From Pseudomonas sp. LS.1a (GTDB lineage: Bacteria > Pseudomonadota > Gammaproteobacteria > Pseudomonadales > Pseudomonadaceae): a stretch of 64,000 nucleotides of DNA. The first letter of the stretch is position 1, and each line of letters begins with the position of its first letter. The DNA lies in contig NZ_CP092827.1 of assembly GCF_022533585.1 (NCBI RefSeq), positions 3,822,001-3,886,000 on the forward strand, written 5' to 3'. Of this stretch, positions 35,510-44,736 are shown one piece after another. The notes under the pieces are model-generated. The model was not told the origin of the DNA and ran no database searches. It saw nothing but the letters and a program-made list of their open reading frames with translations. The position numbers and the translations under genes are program-made.

Positions 35510-36148
35510 TTACAGGCTTGCGTCGACCATACCGTGGCGAACGGCCAGCAAGGTCAGTTCGACATCGCTGGTGACCGAGAGTTTTTCAAAGATCCGATAA
35601 CGGTAAGTATTGACGGTCTTGGGCGAGAGGCACAACTTGTCGGAGATGATCTGCACTTTCTGGCAGCCGACGATCATCAGGGCAATCTGGATTTCCCGCT
35701 CCGACAAGGCATCGAACGGCGAGCCCTGTGGCTGGAACGGTTTCAGCGCCAGCTGCTGGGCGATCTGCGGGCTGATGTAGCGCTGGCCGGCAAAGGCCAG
35801 GCGGATGGCCTGGACCATTTCGTCAAGGCCGGCGCCCTTGGTCAGGTAGCCAGCAGCACCGGCTTGCAGCAGGCGCGTGGGGAATGGGTCTTCCTCGCAC
35901 ACGGTCACGGCAACCACCTTGATGTCCGGGTGGCTGCGCAGCAGCTTGCGGGTGGCCTCCAGGCCACCGATGCCGGGCATTTTCACATCCATCAGCACCA
36001 CATCCGGCTTCAGCTCACGGGCCAGCTTGAGTGCCGATTCGCCCGAATCCCCCTCACCCACCACCTGCAGGCCATCGATGTCGGCCAGCATGCGGGTAAT
36101 ACCGGTTCGTACCAGATCGTGATCATCGACCACTAAGACCCTAATCAA
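35510..36148 (-). CDS. gacA: Response regulator GacA
   Basis: 212-residue LuxR-type response regulator, the partner of sensor kinase GacS; it switches on small RNAs of the Rsm system that control secondary metabolism and stationary-phase traits. Receiver domain: VVDDHDLVRTGITRML with phospho-acceptor Asp54 in VVLMDVKMPG; helix-turn-helix at the end (LSEREIQIALMIV, LCLSPKTVNTYRYRIFEKL). I start it at the TTG 36146-36148, seven bases after GAGG; a TTG start is known for pseudomonad gacA, and this places the aspartate at the canonical position 54. Confidence 0.96.
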   Translation of the reverse strand: MIRVLVVDDHDLVRTGITRMLADIDGLQVVGEGDSGESALKLARELKPDVVLMDVKMPGIGGLEATRKLLRSHPDIKVVAVTVCEEDPFPTRLLQAGAAGYLTKGAGLDEMVQAIRLAFAGQRYISPQIAQQLALKPFQPQGSPFDALSEREIQIALMIVGCQKVQIISDKLCLSPKTVNTYRYRIFEKLSVTSDVELTLLAVRHGMVDASL

Positions 36149-36211
36149 GCACACACCTCGTCAGCAGGGCGATTGGATCCCGCCACCTTAACAAAATTTT
36201 TCACGGCGGGC

Positions 36212-36601
36212 CTAACGCATTCCTTCCGTAAGAAACGCCTGACGTTCAACCGAGAGCGGCCTCACTGTCTGCCGGGATTTGTCGTTGTTGGTCAAACGCC
36301 GCAGCAGGTGCCAGAGTGCCGCCTGATCGTCGCACGACAACTGCCGGAATGCCCTCAGCAAACCGGACTCATCGGCGTTAAGCCCCTCAAGCGGTAGCGG
36401 GGTGCGGATACCGCTGAGCACATATTGCGCATCCACCCCCCTGGCCGCCAATGCCGCCAGGTAATCGACCCGCGGCGAGCGTTCACCACTCTCGTATTTG
36501 CCCTGGGCATTGGGTTCGACCCCGCCGATATCTCCAAACACGCGCTGGGTCATCCCCAGACGCTCACGCTCTTCCCGCAGCCGCGGACCGATTCCATTCA
36601 T
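36212..36601 (-). CDS. XRE/Cro-CI family DNA-binding regulator
   Basis: 129 residues. The N-terminal helix-turn-helix is RLREERERLGMTQRVFGDIGGVEPNAQGKYESGERSPRVDYLAALAARGVDAQYVLSG, the pattern of Pseudomonas XRE regulators. The C-terminal part is helical and unassigned. The ATG at 36599-36601 was chosen for its strong AAGGAG six bases upstream; longer frames lack such a site. Targets unknown. Confidence 0.8.
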   Translation of the reverse strand: MNGIGPRLREERERLGMTQRVFGDIGGVEPNAQGKYESGERSPRVDYLAALAARGVDAQYVLSGIRTPLPLEGLNADESGLLRAFRQLSCDDQAALWHLLRRLTNNDKSRQTVRPLSVERQAFLTEGMR

Positions 36602-36718
36602 GGGAGGCTCCTTGTCCCTGTTCACACTCATGTACGGCCTACCCGCCTGCAGGCAGCCGTAAACGCCTGAGTTCACTATGCCCATGCTCACCAGTCGCGA
36701 CAAGCCATCATTGCGCTA

Positions 36719-37150
36719 TTAGTCGATCGTACGCTGCATGCGCACAAAGCATTCGTCCTCACCCATTTCGACGAAGCCATGGCGCTGGTACAGCACACGC
36801 GCCGGGTTGCTGCGAAACACCATCAGCCGTAGCAGCGGCAGATGCCGCTGGCGGGCCCACAGCGCCAACTGCTCCAGCACCCAGCTGCCGACACCACGCC
36901 CACGGTGCTCGGGTAGCAGGTGCAACTCGCGGATGAACAGCGCCTGACGGTCCTGGCTGAGGCTGCAGAAGCCGAGCACGGTGTCACCTTCAGTCACCAG
37001 CCACTGCTCGCGCCAGCCCCAGGCTTCGTCGAAGGCTTGCTCGATCCACAACAGGTCATATTCACGGTAGTACGGCAGCATGGCGCGGCGCGTGAGGTCG
37101 CGTGCGAAGGTGCAGTGGGTGTCGTCGGCGGGGGTCAGGTTCAGGGGCAT
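36719..37150 (-). CDS. GNAT family N-acetyltransferase
   Basis: 143 residues. The acetyl-CoA binding region (motif A) is IRELHLLPEHRGRGVGSWVLEQLALWA with the R-G-x-G pattern, and the C-terminal strand LRLMVFRSNPARVLYQRHGFVEMGEDECFVRM is typical. The start MPLNLTPADD is uncertain because no clear ribosome site precedes it. Substrate unknown. Confidence 0.78.
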   Translation of the reverse strand: MPLNLTPADDTHCTFARDLTRRAMLPYYREYDLLWIEQAFDEAWGWREQWLVTEGDTVLGFCSLSQDRQALFIRELHLLPEHRGRGVGSWVLEQLALWARQRHLPLLRLMVFRSNPARVLYQRHGFVEMGEDECFVRMQRTID

Positions 37151-37204
37151 CACATATCGAACTCTTGGGTTTGCCGGCGACAGGGCCGGTAAAACGAATA
37201 TCAA

Positions 37205-37591
37205 TCATTGGGCGTAGCACACGGGCGAACTGCCAGGCCCACGCCGGTCCAGTTCGTCCTCCAGCCATTGCGCCAGCACCCGGGCATTGTTGTGTTCAGT
37301 GTCCTTGCCCGCATAAAGCAATGTCAAAGTGCCCTTCCCCGCCAAGTCCAACAGCGGGTACCAGTGCTCGGGGTGGGCCGCCAGCTCTTGCTGGTAGCGC
37401 TGGGTGAAACCGGCGAAATCCACTTCACCCTGGTGAAACGCCTTGCGCAATTCATCCGAGGGTGCAACTTCGCGCAACCACTGTCCGCGCAGGTCTTCCT
37501 TGCGCTTGTTGCGCGGCCACAGCCGATCGACCAGCACGCGCTGGCCGTCGTCCTGCTCAACCGCATCGTAGACACGCTTGCAGCGAATCAT
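37205..37591 (-). CDS. DUF488 family protein
   Basis: 128 residues with KRVYDAVEQDDGQRVLVDRLWPRNKRKEDL at the start and LTLLYAGKDTEHNNARVL near the end, both hallmarks of DUF488. No catalytic role is established for the family. It sits 54 bp upstream of the acetyltransferase start on the same strand. Confidence 0.82.
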   Translation of the reverse strand: MIRCKRVYDAVEQDDGQRVLVDRLWPRNKRKEDLRGQWLREVAPSDELRKAFHQGEVDFAGFTQRYQQELAAHPEHWYPLLDLAGKGTLTLLYAGKDTEHNNARVLAQWLEDELDRRGPGSSPVCYAQ

Positions 37592-37719
37592 CGGTTTCTC
37601 CTGCCATTACCGTCCGTCTTGAGCCTAGATAAATCATTGATCGAGGTCACGGCCGGGTTACGAATTGTTTCTATGCTCAAGGCCTTCGGCACCTTCGCCC
37701 CACGCCAACCGGAGCCCCC

Positions 37720-39336
37720 ATGGCAACCCCGTCACTGGCCAGCCAGCCGCAACTGGCCCAACGCGACTCCCGCCCGCAGCTTGCCCACAAGCCGGGGCGT
37801 GCCACCCTGGTGTTGTTCTTCGGCCTGCTGCTGGCCGGCATTGCCTACTCCGCCTGGAGCCTGAAGCAGGATGTGACGGCCAGCGGCACGGCAATCACCA
37901 CGGTCACGCCATTCCTGCTGCTGGGCCTGGCGTTGCTGATTGCCCTGGGCTTCGAGTTCGTCAATGGCTTCCATGACACTGCCAATGCAGTGGCCACCGT
38001 GATCTACACCCACTCCTTGCCGGCACCGGTCGCCGTGGTGTGGTCCGGGCTGTGCAACTTCCTCGGCGTGCTGCTTTCCAGCGGCGCGGTAGCGTTCGGC
38101 ATCATCGCTTTGCTGCCGGTGGAGCTGATTCTGCAGGTCGGCTCCTCGGCCGGCTTCGCCATGGTCTTCGCCCTGCTACTGGCGGCGATCATCTGGAACC
38201 TCGGCACCTGGTGGCTGGGCCTGCCGGCATCCTCCTCGCACACCCTGATCGGTTCGATCATCGGTGTGGGCGTGGCCAACGCGCTGATGCACGGACGCGA
38301 CGGTACCAGTGGCGTGGACTGGGCCCAGGCCAGCAAGGTCGGTTATGCCCTGCTGTTCTCGCCACTGATCGGCTTTGCCTGCGCTGCCCTGTTGCTGCTG
38401 GCCCTGCGCGCGCTGGTCAAGCGCAAGGCGCTGTACCAGGCGCCGGAAGGCCAGACACCACCACCGTGGTGGATCCGCGGCGTGCTGATCCTGACCTGCA
38501 CCGGTGTGTCCTTTGCCCACGGTTCCAACGACGGCCAGAAAGGCATGGGCCTGATCATGCTGATTCTGGTCGGCACCCTGCCGATGGCTTACGCACTGAA
38601 CAAGACCATGCCCAATGAGCAGGCCCTGCAGTTTTCCGCCGTCGCCGAGGTAACCCGCCAGGCACTGGTGCGCAACGACCCGCAAGCGGCGCCGGCCGAC
38701 CCGCGCCAGGTGCTGACCACGTTCATTGCCGAACCCAAGGCCAACCCGCAACTGGTACCGGCGCTGGCGGCGCTGACCGGCATGATCGGCGAAGAGGTCA
38801 AAGGTTATGGCTCGCTCAAGCGCGTACCGGCCGAGGCCATGGCCAACGTGCGCAACGACATGTACCTGACCAGCGAAGCCATCCGCCTGATCGAGAAGAA
38901 CCAGCTGGTGGTTTTCGATGCCGACACACGCAGCCATGTGCTGCTGCTGAAGACCCAGCTGGACGACGCCACCCGCTACATCCCGCTGTGGGTGAAAGTG
39001 GCCGTGGCCATCGCACTGGGGCTGGGGACCATGGTCGGCTGGCGGCGCATCGTGGTGACGGTAGGCGAGAAGATCGGCAAGACCCATCTCAGCTATGCCC
39101 AGGGTGCGTCGGCCGAGGTGGTGGCAATGTGCACCATTGGTGCGGCGGACATGTTCGGGTTGCCGGTGTCGACCACCCATGTGCTGAGTTCCGGGGTGGC
39201 CGGGACCATGGTGGCCAACGGGTCGGGGATTCAGAAGCGCACGCTGGTCAACCTGCTGATGGCCTGGGTGCTGACCTTGCCGGCAGCGATGCTGTTGGCC
39301 GGCAGCCTGTACTGGCTACTGCACCACATTTTCTGA
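37720..39336 (+). CDS. pitA: Low-affinity inorganic phosphate transporter, Pit family
   Basis: 538-residue inner-membrane metal-phosphate:H+ symporter. The duplicated signature is visible in both halves: EFVNGFHDTANAVATVIYTHSL near residue 75 and, late in the protein, GAADMFGLPVSTTHVLSSGV; GVSFAHGSNDGQKGMG is also diagnostic. A large cytoplasmic loop lies at about residues 295-415. GGAG lies directly before the ATG. The gene stands alone, with no clear Pho box, as expected for constitutive Pit. Confidence 0.92.
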   Translation: MATPSLASQPQLAQRDSRPQLAHKPGRATLVLFFGLLLAGIAYSAWSLKQDVTASGTAITTVTPFLLLGLALLIALGFEFVNGFHDTANAVATVIYTHSLPAPVAVVWSGLCNFLGVLLSSGAVAFGIIALLPVELILQVGSSAGFAMVFALLLAAIIWNLGTWWLGLPASSSHTLIGSIIGVGVANALMHGRDGTSGVDWAQASKVGYALLFSPLIGFACAALLLLALRALVKRKALYQAPEGQTPPPWWIRGVLILTCTGVSFAHGSNDGQKGMGLIMLILVGTLPMAYALNKTMPNEQALQFSAVAEVTRQALVRNDPQAAPADPRQVLTTFIAEPKANPQLVPALAALTGMIGEEVKGYGSLKRVPAEAMANVRNDMYLTSEAIRLIEKNQLVVFDADTRSHVLLLKTQLDDATRYIPLWVKVAVAIALGLGTMVGWRRIVVTVGEKIGKTHLSYAQGASAEVVAMCTIGAADMFGLPVSTTHVLSSGVAGTMVANGSGIQKRTLVNLLMAWVLTLPAAMLLAGSLYWLLHHIF

Positions 39337-39349
39337 ATCTGTACTCCAT

Positions 39350-39446
39350 CCCTGTGGGAGCGGGCATGCCCGCGAACACCGGCAAAGCCGGTGCCATGCA
39401 CCGCGGTGCCTGCTTCGCGGCGGTTCGACACGCGCGCTCCCACAGG
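39350..39446. repeat. REP pair downstream of pitA
   Basis: A REP unit at 39350-39378 (GCGGGCATGCCCGC core) and a diverged inverted partner at 39412-39446. They lie between the convergent pitA and GST genes and can act as a two-way terminator. Confidence 0.85.
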
Positions 39447-39461
39447 ATCAGTGCCAACTGT

Positions 39462-40157
39462 TCAAGCCGGGATTTTCAGACCACGCTGCACCGCCGGCCG
39501 CTCAAGGAACGCCGCCAGCACCCGCTGCACTTCCCTGAACTGATCGAAGCCGACCAGGTCACGGGCGTTGTAACGCTCCACCAGGTTACGCACCCACGGG
39601 AAGATCGCGATATCGGCAATGCTGTACTCGTCGACCATCCATTCCCGGCCTTTCAGATGCCGGTCCAGCACACCGAGCAGGCGCTTGGACTCGTTGACAT
39701 AACGGTCCCGCGGGCGTTTGTCCTCGTATTCCTTGCCAGCAAAGAAATGGAAGAAGCCCACCTGACCGAACATCGGCCCGATGCCGCCCATCTGGAACAT
39801 CAGCCACTGCAGGGTCTGGTAACGCTGGGCCGGATCCTGGCTCAGCAACTGGCCGCTCTTCTCCGCCAGGTACTGCAGGATGGCCCCGGACTCGAACAGC
39901 GGCAGCGGCTGGCCGCCCGGACCATTGGGGTCGAGGATGGCGGGGATCTTGTTGTTGGCGCTGAGCGAGATGAATTCGGGGCTCAGCTGATCATCGTTGT
40001 CGAAGCTGACCTTGTGCGGCTCATAGGCCAGGCCGATCTCTTCGAGCATGATCGACACCTTGACGCCATTGGGCGTCGGCAGTGAATACAGCTGCAGGCG
40101 CTCGGGGTGCCTGGCGGGCCACTTGCGGGTAATAGGGAAAGCACTGAGATCGGTCAT
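39462..40157 (-). CDS. Glutathione S-transferase, YghU/YfcG-like
   Basis: 231 residues. Thioredoxin-like N-terminal domain (LQLYSLPTPNGVKVSIMLEEIGLAYEPHKVSF, NNKIPAILDP, ESGAILQYLAEKSG) followed by the helical domain (EYSIADIAIFPWV). The TPNGVKV motif is that of nu-class enzymes YghU/YfcG, which act as disulfide-bond oxidoreductases with glutathione. The ATG at 40155-40157 (MTDLSAFP) fits the family's N-terminus. Confidence 0.88.
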   Translation of the reverse strand: MTDLSAFPITRKWPARHPERLQLYSLPTPNGVKVSIMLEEIGLAYEPHKVSFDNDDQLSPEFISLSANNKIPAILDPNGPGGQPLPLFESGAILQYLAEKSGQLLSQDPAQRYQTLQWLMFQMGGIGPMFGQVGFFHFFAGKEYEDKRPRDRYVNESKRLLGVLDRHLKGREWMVDEYSIADIAIFPWVRNLVERYNARDLVGFDQFREVQRVLAAFLERPAVQRGLKIPA

Positions 40158-40244
40158 GATCAACCTTGCCTGGGGGAATGAACCTCTCACTCTAGAGACA
40201 TCCCCGGCCGCTGACCATCACCGACCACTTGTCAGCACGGGCAG

Positions 40245-40742
40245 TCAGGCTTGGCCGTGAGCCTTGAGCTTGAGCTTTTCGGTATCGACACGGACGAACA
40301 CCGAGTCGGCGGTCACGGTCAGCACATCGTCGGCCCAGACTTCGCAGATCACCCGGCTCTTACGCCCTACTTCGCCTTCCACACGCGCCTTGAGCAACAG
40401 CTCGACGCCCATCGGCGTGGGTTTCAGGTAGGTCAGGTTGAGCGTGCCGGTAACGCAGTCGATACGCGGCAGGCTACCCGGCTCGCGGCCTTCGTTACGG
40501 TAGTGGTAGGCCATCGCCGTCCAGTTGGAGTGGCAGTCGACCAGCATCGCCAGCAGGCCGCCGTAAACCAGGCCGGGCCAGCCGGTGAAGGTGCTGTCGG
40601 GCACGTGCCGGCACAACAGGTGGATGCCGTCGGCGTCCCAGTGGCTTTGCAGGTGCAGGCCGCTGGGGTGGGAGCAACCGCAGCCGTAGCAAGTGCCGTC
40701 GGGTGCAGCGAGTGCCTGTAGAGAAAGTGAGTGGTCGTTCAT
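40245..40742 (-). CDS. PaaI-type hot-dog thioesterase family protein
   Basis: 165 residues of hot-dog fold. CYGCGCSHPSGLHL near the N-terminus resembles the Cys-rich opening of PaaI-like proteins, GLVYGGLLAMLVDCHSNW is the central helix with the nucleophile-helper Asp, and LTYLKPTPMGVELLLKARVEG is the next strand. It probably hydrolyses acyl-CoA thioesters; the substrate is not shown. Confidence 0.75.
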   Translation of the reverse strand: MNDHSLSLQALAAPDGTCYGCGCSHPSGLHLQSHWDADGIHLLCRHVPDSTFTGWPGLVYGGLLAMLVDCHSNWTAMAYHYRNEGREPGSLPRIDCVTGTLNLTYLKPTPMGVELLLKARVEGEVGRKSRVICEVWADDVLTVTADSVFVRVDTEKLKLKAHGQA

Positions 40743-40799
40743 ACGCTTCCTGTGCTTGTTCGAATGGGGGCGCGCAACGCCCCCATTAAAGCAGAATCA

Positions 40800-42182
40800 T
40801 CAGGCCGTCTGGGCAACCACCTTGGTGCCTCGCTGGGTCAGCGAAACCAGCAAGATGAATGCAGTCACTCCGGCAGTCATCAGCGTCTCGTAGCGGTAGG
40901 CATCGCTGAACAGCATGTAGCCCAGCACCATGACGATGGTGCCGATCACCAGCCAGGTCAGCCACGGGAACAGCCACATCTTCAGCTCCAGCGGCCGCCC
41001 TTCACGCTCGGCACGGGCACGCATGCGCAGCTGCGACACGGCAATCACCAGGTACACCAGCAAGGCGATGGCACCCGTGGTGGACAGCAGGAAGCCGAAC
41101 ACTTTGCCCGGGAACACATAGTTGACGAAGCACCCGGCAAAGCCGGCCAGGGTCGAGAAAATGACCGCCACGGTCGGTACGCCAGAACCGGAGATACGCT
41201 TGGTAACGCTCAGCGCCTGGCCACGGGCGCCCAGCGAATAGAGCATGCGCGACGCGGTGTACAGGCCCGAGTTCATGCAGCTGGTCACGGCCACCAGCAC
41301 CACGATATCCACCAGCAGCTTGGCACCCGGCACGTTCAGCACTTCCAGCACGCGCTGGAACGAACCCACGGCTTTAAGCCCCGGGTCGTTCCAGGCCACC
41401 AGCGACACCACCAGGAAGATCGACGCCAGGTAGAAGATGGCGATGCGGTACACCACCAGGTTGGTGGCGCGGCGGATCTTGTCTTTCGGGTTGGCGGTTT
41501 CGTCAGCGGCAATGGTGACGATTTCGGCGCCGAAGAACGAGAAGATGGTGATCAGCACGCCACCGAGCACGGTGCCGAAACCGTTGGGCATGAAGCCACC
41601 GTTGTCCCACAGCCGGCTCACCCCGGACACCTCGGCCAGCGGCCAGACGCCGAACACCGCCAGGCTGCAGACCACGATGAAGGCAATGATCGCCACCACC
41701 TTGACCAGCGCGAACCAGTACTCGAAGGCCCCGAAGTTCTTCACGCTGATCAGGTTGGTGCCCGACAGCACCAGCATGATCAGGAAGGCGAACAGCCACG
41801 ACGGCACACCGGGGAAGTAGGCATGCAGGATATCGGCGCCGGCAATGGCCTCGACCGGAATGATCAGTACCCAGAACCACCAGTACAGCCAGCCGATGGT
41901 AAAGCCCGCCCAAGGGCCGATGGCTTCGGAGGCATAGGTGGAAAACGAGCCGCTGTTGGGGTTGGCGATGGCCATTTCGCCCAGCATGCGCATCACCAGC
42001 AAGACCAGCAGGCCGGTCATGGCGTAGGAGATGAGGATGGCCGGGCCGGCGGTGGCGATGGCGTTGGAGGAACCGATGAACAGGCCGGCCCCGATGATGC
42101 CGGCAATGGAGATCATGGAGACCTGACGGGACGTCAGGCCGTGCTGCAGGGAGCGCTGTTTGTTGTTGTGTAGCGAAGCCAT
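40800..42182 (-). CDS. GABA-type amino acid permease (APC family)
   Basis: 460-residue inner-membrane permease of the amino acid-polyamine-organocation family. The opening HGLTSRQVSMISIAGIIGAGLFIGSS and FSFFGAEIVTIAADETANPKDKIRRATNLVVYRI are typical of GabP/AnsP-like permeases. It is divergent from a LysR gene and one gene away from a class III aminotransferase, so 4-aminobutyrate, 2-aminoadipate or a related omega-amino acid is a fair guess. Confidence 0.83.
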   Translation of the reverse strand: MASLHNNKQRSLQHGLTSRQVSMISIAGIIGAGLFIGSSNAIATAGPAILISYAMTGLLVLLVMRMLGEMAIANPNSGSFSTYASEAIGPWAGFTIGWLYWWFWVLIIPVEAIAGADILHAYFPGVPSWLFAFLIMLVLSGTNLISVKNFGAFEYWFALVKVVAIIAFIVVCSLAVFGVWPLAEVSGVSRLWDNGGFMPNGFGTVLGGVLITIFSFFGAEIVTIAADETANPKDKIRRATNLVVYRIAIFYLASIFLVVSLVAWNDPGLKAVGSFQRVLEVLNVPGAKLLVDIVVLVAVTSCMNSGLYTASRMLYSLGARGQALSVTKRISGSGVPTVAVIFSTLAGFAGCFVNYVFPGKVFGFLLSTTGAIALLVYLVIAVSQLRMRARAEREGRPLELKMWLFPWLTWLVIGTIVMVLGYMLFSDAYRYETLMTAGVTAFILLVSLTQRGTKVVAQTA

Positions 42183-42387
42183 GAAGAACCCTCGAATGGG
42201 TCGGCCGCGGCGGAGCGGCTGAAGACTGGAGCAGAATTCTTATAAATTTCTGATGTTCGTTGTTGTTGTTTTGCAGTTGCCGGAAGCGGGTACTGACCTC
42301 CTCTTCGCACGACCGGTTGTAATCGTTGATCCAGGTCAGTATTAATCTATAGGGCGGGGTCAACAAACGACCTTTTCGAAACACATG

Positions 42388-42402
42388 ATTCCGTTACGGA
42401 AT
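42388..42402. promoter_or_regulatory. Perfect 15-bp palindrome, operator candidate of the LysR regulator
   Basis: ATTCCGTTACGGAAT is a perfect dyad around a three-base centre with LysR-type T-N11-A geometry, 35 bp before the LysR gene. A close relative lies before the aminotransferase gene (43415-43429; 12 of 15 positions the same). Confidence 0.5.
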
Positions 42403-42437
42403 GAACTCCTTCCTTTTTTGCTCGGTATTTGCCCGTC

Positions 42438-43334
42438 ATGTCCAAACGCCTGATGCCTTCGACCACCGCCCTTCAGTGCTTCGAAGCGGCCGCCCGCCAC
42501 CTCAGCTTCACCCGCGCGGCCCAGGAACTGCACCTGACCCAGAGCGCCGTCAGCAAGCAGGTGGCGCAGCTCGAGGACATGCTGTCGCACTCGCTGTTCC
42601 AGCGCATTCGCCGGCGCCTGCACCTGACCCCCGCCGGCGCGCTGTACCTCACCGAAGTGAACAAGATCCTCACCCAGATCGACATTTCCAGCCGCTACAT
42701 CCTCAGCTACGGCGACGAGACCGAAGTGCTGCGCATCGCCACCCAGCCCACCTTCGGCGCGCGCTGGCTGGTGCCCCGGCTGAAGGGTTTTGGCGACCGC
42801 TACCCGCGCATTCACCTGGATATCCGCAACGAACTGGAGCCGTTCGACCTGGTGCAGGCCAAGGCCGACATTGCGTTTTTCTTCGGCCAGGGCACCTGGC
42901 CCGGGGCAACCTGCATCGAGCTGTTCAGCGAAGAAGTGGTGCCGGTGTGCAGCCCGCAGCTGCTGGCCAACCACCGTTTCGACAGCGCCCAGGCGCTGAC
43001 CGAACACCGCCTGCTGCAGTGCGTGTCGCGCCCGGAGGCCTGGCACGAATGGTTCCTGGGGCTGGGGTTGCATAGCCAGAACAGCTACCACGGGCCACGC
43101 TTCGACACGTTCTACCTGTGCATCCGCGCGGCCATTGCCGGCTGCGGCATCGCCCTGATTCCGCGCTACCTGGTGGCCGAAGAACTGAGCGAGGGCAAGC
43201 TGGTGGTGGCCTGGGACCACCCGGTGGCGAGCAATGGCCGGCACTTCATCGCCCATGCCGAGCATGCGGCCGAAGTGCCCAAGGTCAGGGCCTTCGTGCA
43301 GTGGATTCGGGAGCGGGTGGCCGAGGGGGATTGA
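42438..43334 (+). CDS. LysR-family regulator (GcvA/AmpR-like)
   Basis: 298 residues from ATG 42438. HTH: TALQCFEAAARHLSFTRAAQELHLTQSAVSKQVAQLED, the GcvA/AmpR form. The effector domain includes LRIATQPTFGARWLVPRLKGF and AAIAGCGIALIPRYLVAEEL. No strong ribosome site precedes the ATG. It lies between the divergent permease gene and the downstream aminotransferase gene and, given matching palindromes before itself and the aminotransferase, probably regulates both. Confidence 0.87.
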   Translation: MSKRLMPSTTALQCFEAAARHLSFTRAAQELHLTQSAVSKQVAQLEDMLSHSLFQRIRRRLHLTPAGALYLTEVNKILTQIDISSRYILSYGDETEVLRIATQPTFGARWLVPRLKGFGDRYPRIHLDIRNELEPFDLVQAKADIAFFFGQGTWPGATCIELFSEEVVPVCSPQLLANHRFDSAQALTEHRLLQCVSRPEAWHEWFLGLGLHSQNSYHGPRFDTFYLCIRAAIAGCGIALIPRYLVAEELSEGKLVVAWDHPVASNGRHFIAHAEHAAEVPKVRAFVQWIRERVAEGD

Positions 43335-43401
43335 TATCACCCGCGAAGAGGCCGGCACAGGCGATATAAATCAACTACAAGATCACGAATCCAGGGAATG
43401 A

Positions 43402-43429
43402 CCGCAATCGAATAATTCGTTTGCGGAAT
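43402..43429. promoter_or_regulatory. Palindromic operator candidate before the aminotransferase
   Basis: 43402-43426 is a near-perfect 25-bp palindrome (CCGCAA/TTGCGG outer arms, CGAAT/ATTCG inner arms). Overlapping it, ATTCGTTTGCGGAAT (43415-43429) resembles the palindrome before the LysR gene. It lies about 55-80 bp upstream of the aminotransferase start. Confidence 0.5.
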
Positions 43430-43482
43430 AACCCGCCAACACGCTTGGATAATAAGAAACTCGAACAAAGGTCCGCGTGCCC

Positions 43483-44733
43483 ATGAACCAGGAAAGTATC
43501 AGCCAATCCATTGCCATCGTTCACCCGATCACACTTTCCCATGGCCGTAATGCCGAAGTCTGGGACACTGACGGCAAACGTTACATCGACTTCGTCGGCG
43601 GTATCGGTGTGCTCAACCTGGGCCACTGCAACCCGGCCGTGGTCGAGGCGATCCAGGCCCAGGCCACTCGCCTGACCCACTACGCCTTCAACGCAGCCCC
43701 CCACGGGCCATACCTGGCACTGATGGAGCAACTGAGCCAATTCGTGCCGGTCAGCTACCCCTTGGCCGGCATGCTCACCAACAGCGGCGCGGAAGCTGCG
43801 GAAAACGCCCTGAAAGTAGCCCGCGGTGCCACCGGCAAACGCGCCATCATCGCCTTCGACGGCGGCTTCCACGGTCGCACTCTGGCCACGCTGAACCTCA
43901 ACGGCAAGGTCGCCCCGTACAAGCAGCGGGTCGGTGAACTGCCAGGGCCGGTGTACCACCTGCCCTACCCCAGCGCCGACACCGGGGTAACCTGCGAACA
44001 GGCCCTCAAGGCCATGGACCGCCTGTTCAGCGTCGAGCTGGCCGTGGAGGACGTGGCGGCGTTCATCTTCGAGCCGGTGCAGGGCGAAGGCGGCTTCCTC
44101 GCCCTTGACCCAGGCTTCGCCCAGGCCCTGCGCCGCTTCTGCGACGAGCGCGGGATCCTGATCATCATCGACGAGATCCAGTCGGGTTTCGGTCGTACCG
44201 GCCAGCGCTTCGCCTTCCCGCGCTTAGGGCTTGAGCCCGACCTGCTGCTGTTGGCCAAGAGTATTGCCGGCGGCATGCCACTGGGTGCGGTGGTCGGGCG
44301 CAAGGAACTGATGGCAGCGCTGCCCAAAGGCGGCCTGGGTGGCACCTATTCGGGCAACCCGATCGCCTGCGCGGCGGCCCTGGCCAGCCTGGCGCAGATG
44401 ACCGACGAGAACGTCGCTACCTGGGGTGAGCGCCAGGAGCAGGCAATCGTGCGCCGCTACGAGCGCTGGAAGGCTTCTGGGCTGAGCCCGTTCATCGGCC
44501 GCCTGACCGGCGTCGGCGCCATGCGCGGGATCGAGTTCGTCAATGCCGACGGCAGCCCGGCACCGGCGCAGCTGGCCAAGGTGATGGAAGCGGCGCGAGC
44601 CAAGGGCCTGTTGCTGATGCCTAGCGGCAAGGCACGGCACATCATCCGCCTGCTGGCACCGCTGACCATCGAGGCCGCGGTGCTCGAAGAAGGTCTGGAT
44701 ATCCTCGAGCAGTGCCTGGCCGAGCTGAACTGA
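43483..44733 (+). CDS. Class III PLP aminotransferase, GabT-like (possible 2-aminoadipate/4-aminobutyrate transaminase)
   Basis: 416 residues. The PLP motif is present: IIIDEIQSGFGRTGQRFAF, then the lysine in LLLAKSIAGGMPLGAVVG. TNSGAEAAENALKVAR and FDGGFHGRTLATLNL bind the cofactor phosphate. It transfers an amino group to 2-oxoglutarate. The gene order (LysR, this gene, two small genes, EF-G2) matches P. putida KT2440 as I remember it, where the counterpart has been tied to 2-aminoadipate in lysine breakdown. ATG 43483 is chosen; a GTG two codons upstream has the better-spaced AAAGG. Confidence 0.85.
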   Translation: MNQESISQSIAIVHPITLSHGRNAEVWDTDGKRYIDFVGGIGVLNLGHCNPAVVEAIQAQATRLTHYAFNAAPHGPYLALMEQLSQFVPVSYPLAGMLTNSGAEAAENALKVARGATGKRAIIAFDGGFHGRTLATLNLNGKVAPYKQRVGELPGPVYHLPYPSADTGVTCEQALKAMDRLFSVELAVEDVAAFIFEPVQGEGGFLALDPGFAQALRRFCDERGILIIIDEIQSGFGRTGQRFAFPRLGLEPDLLLLAKSIAGGMPLGAVVGRKELMAALPKGGLGGTYSGNPIACAAALASLAQMTDENVATWGERQEQAIVRRYERWKASGLSPFIGRLTGVGAMRGIEFVNADGSPAPAQLAKVMEAARAKGLLLMPSGKARHIIRLLAPLTIEAAVLEEGLDILEQCLAELN

Positions 44734-44736
44734 TAC

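Noticed and set aside
42360..43358. 332-codon frame antisense to the LysR gene
   Set aside because: The sense strand encodes a complete LysR HTH and effector domain.
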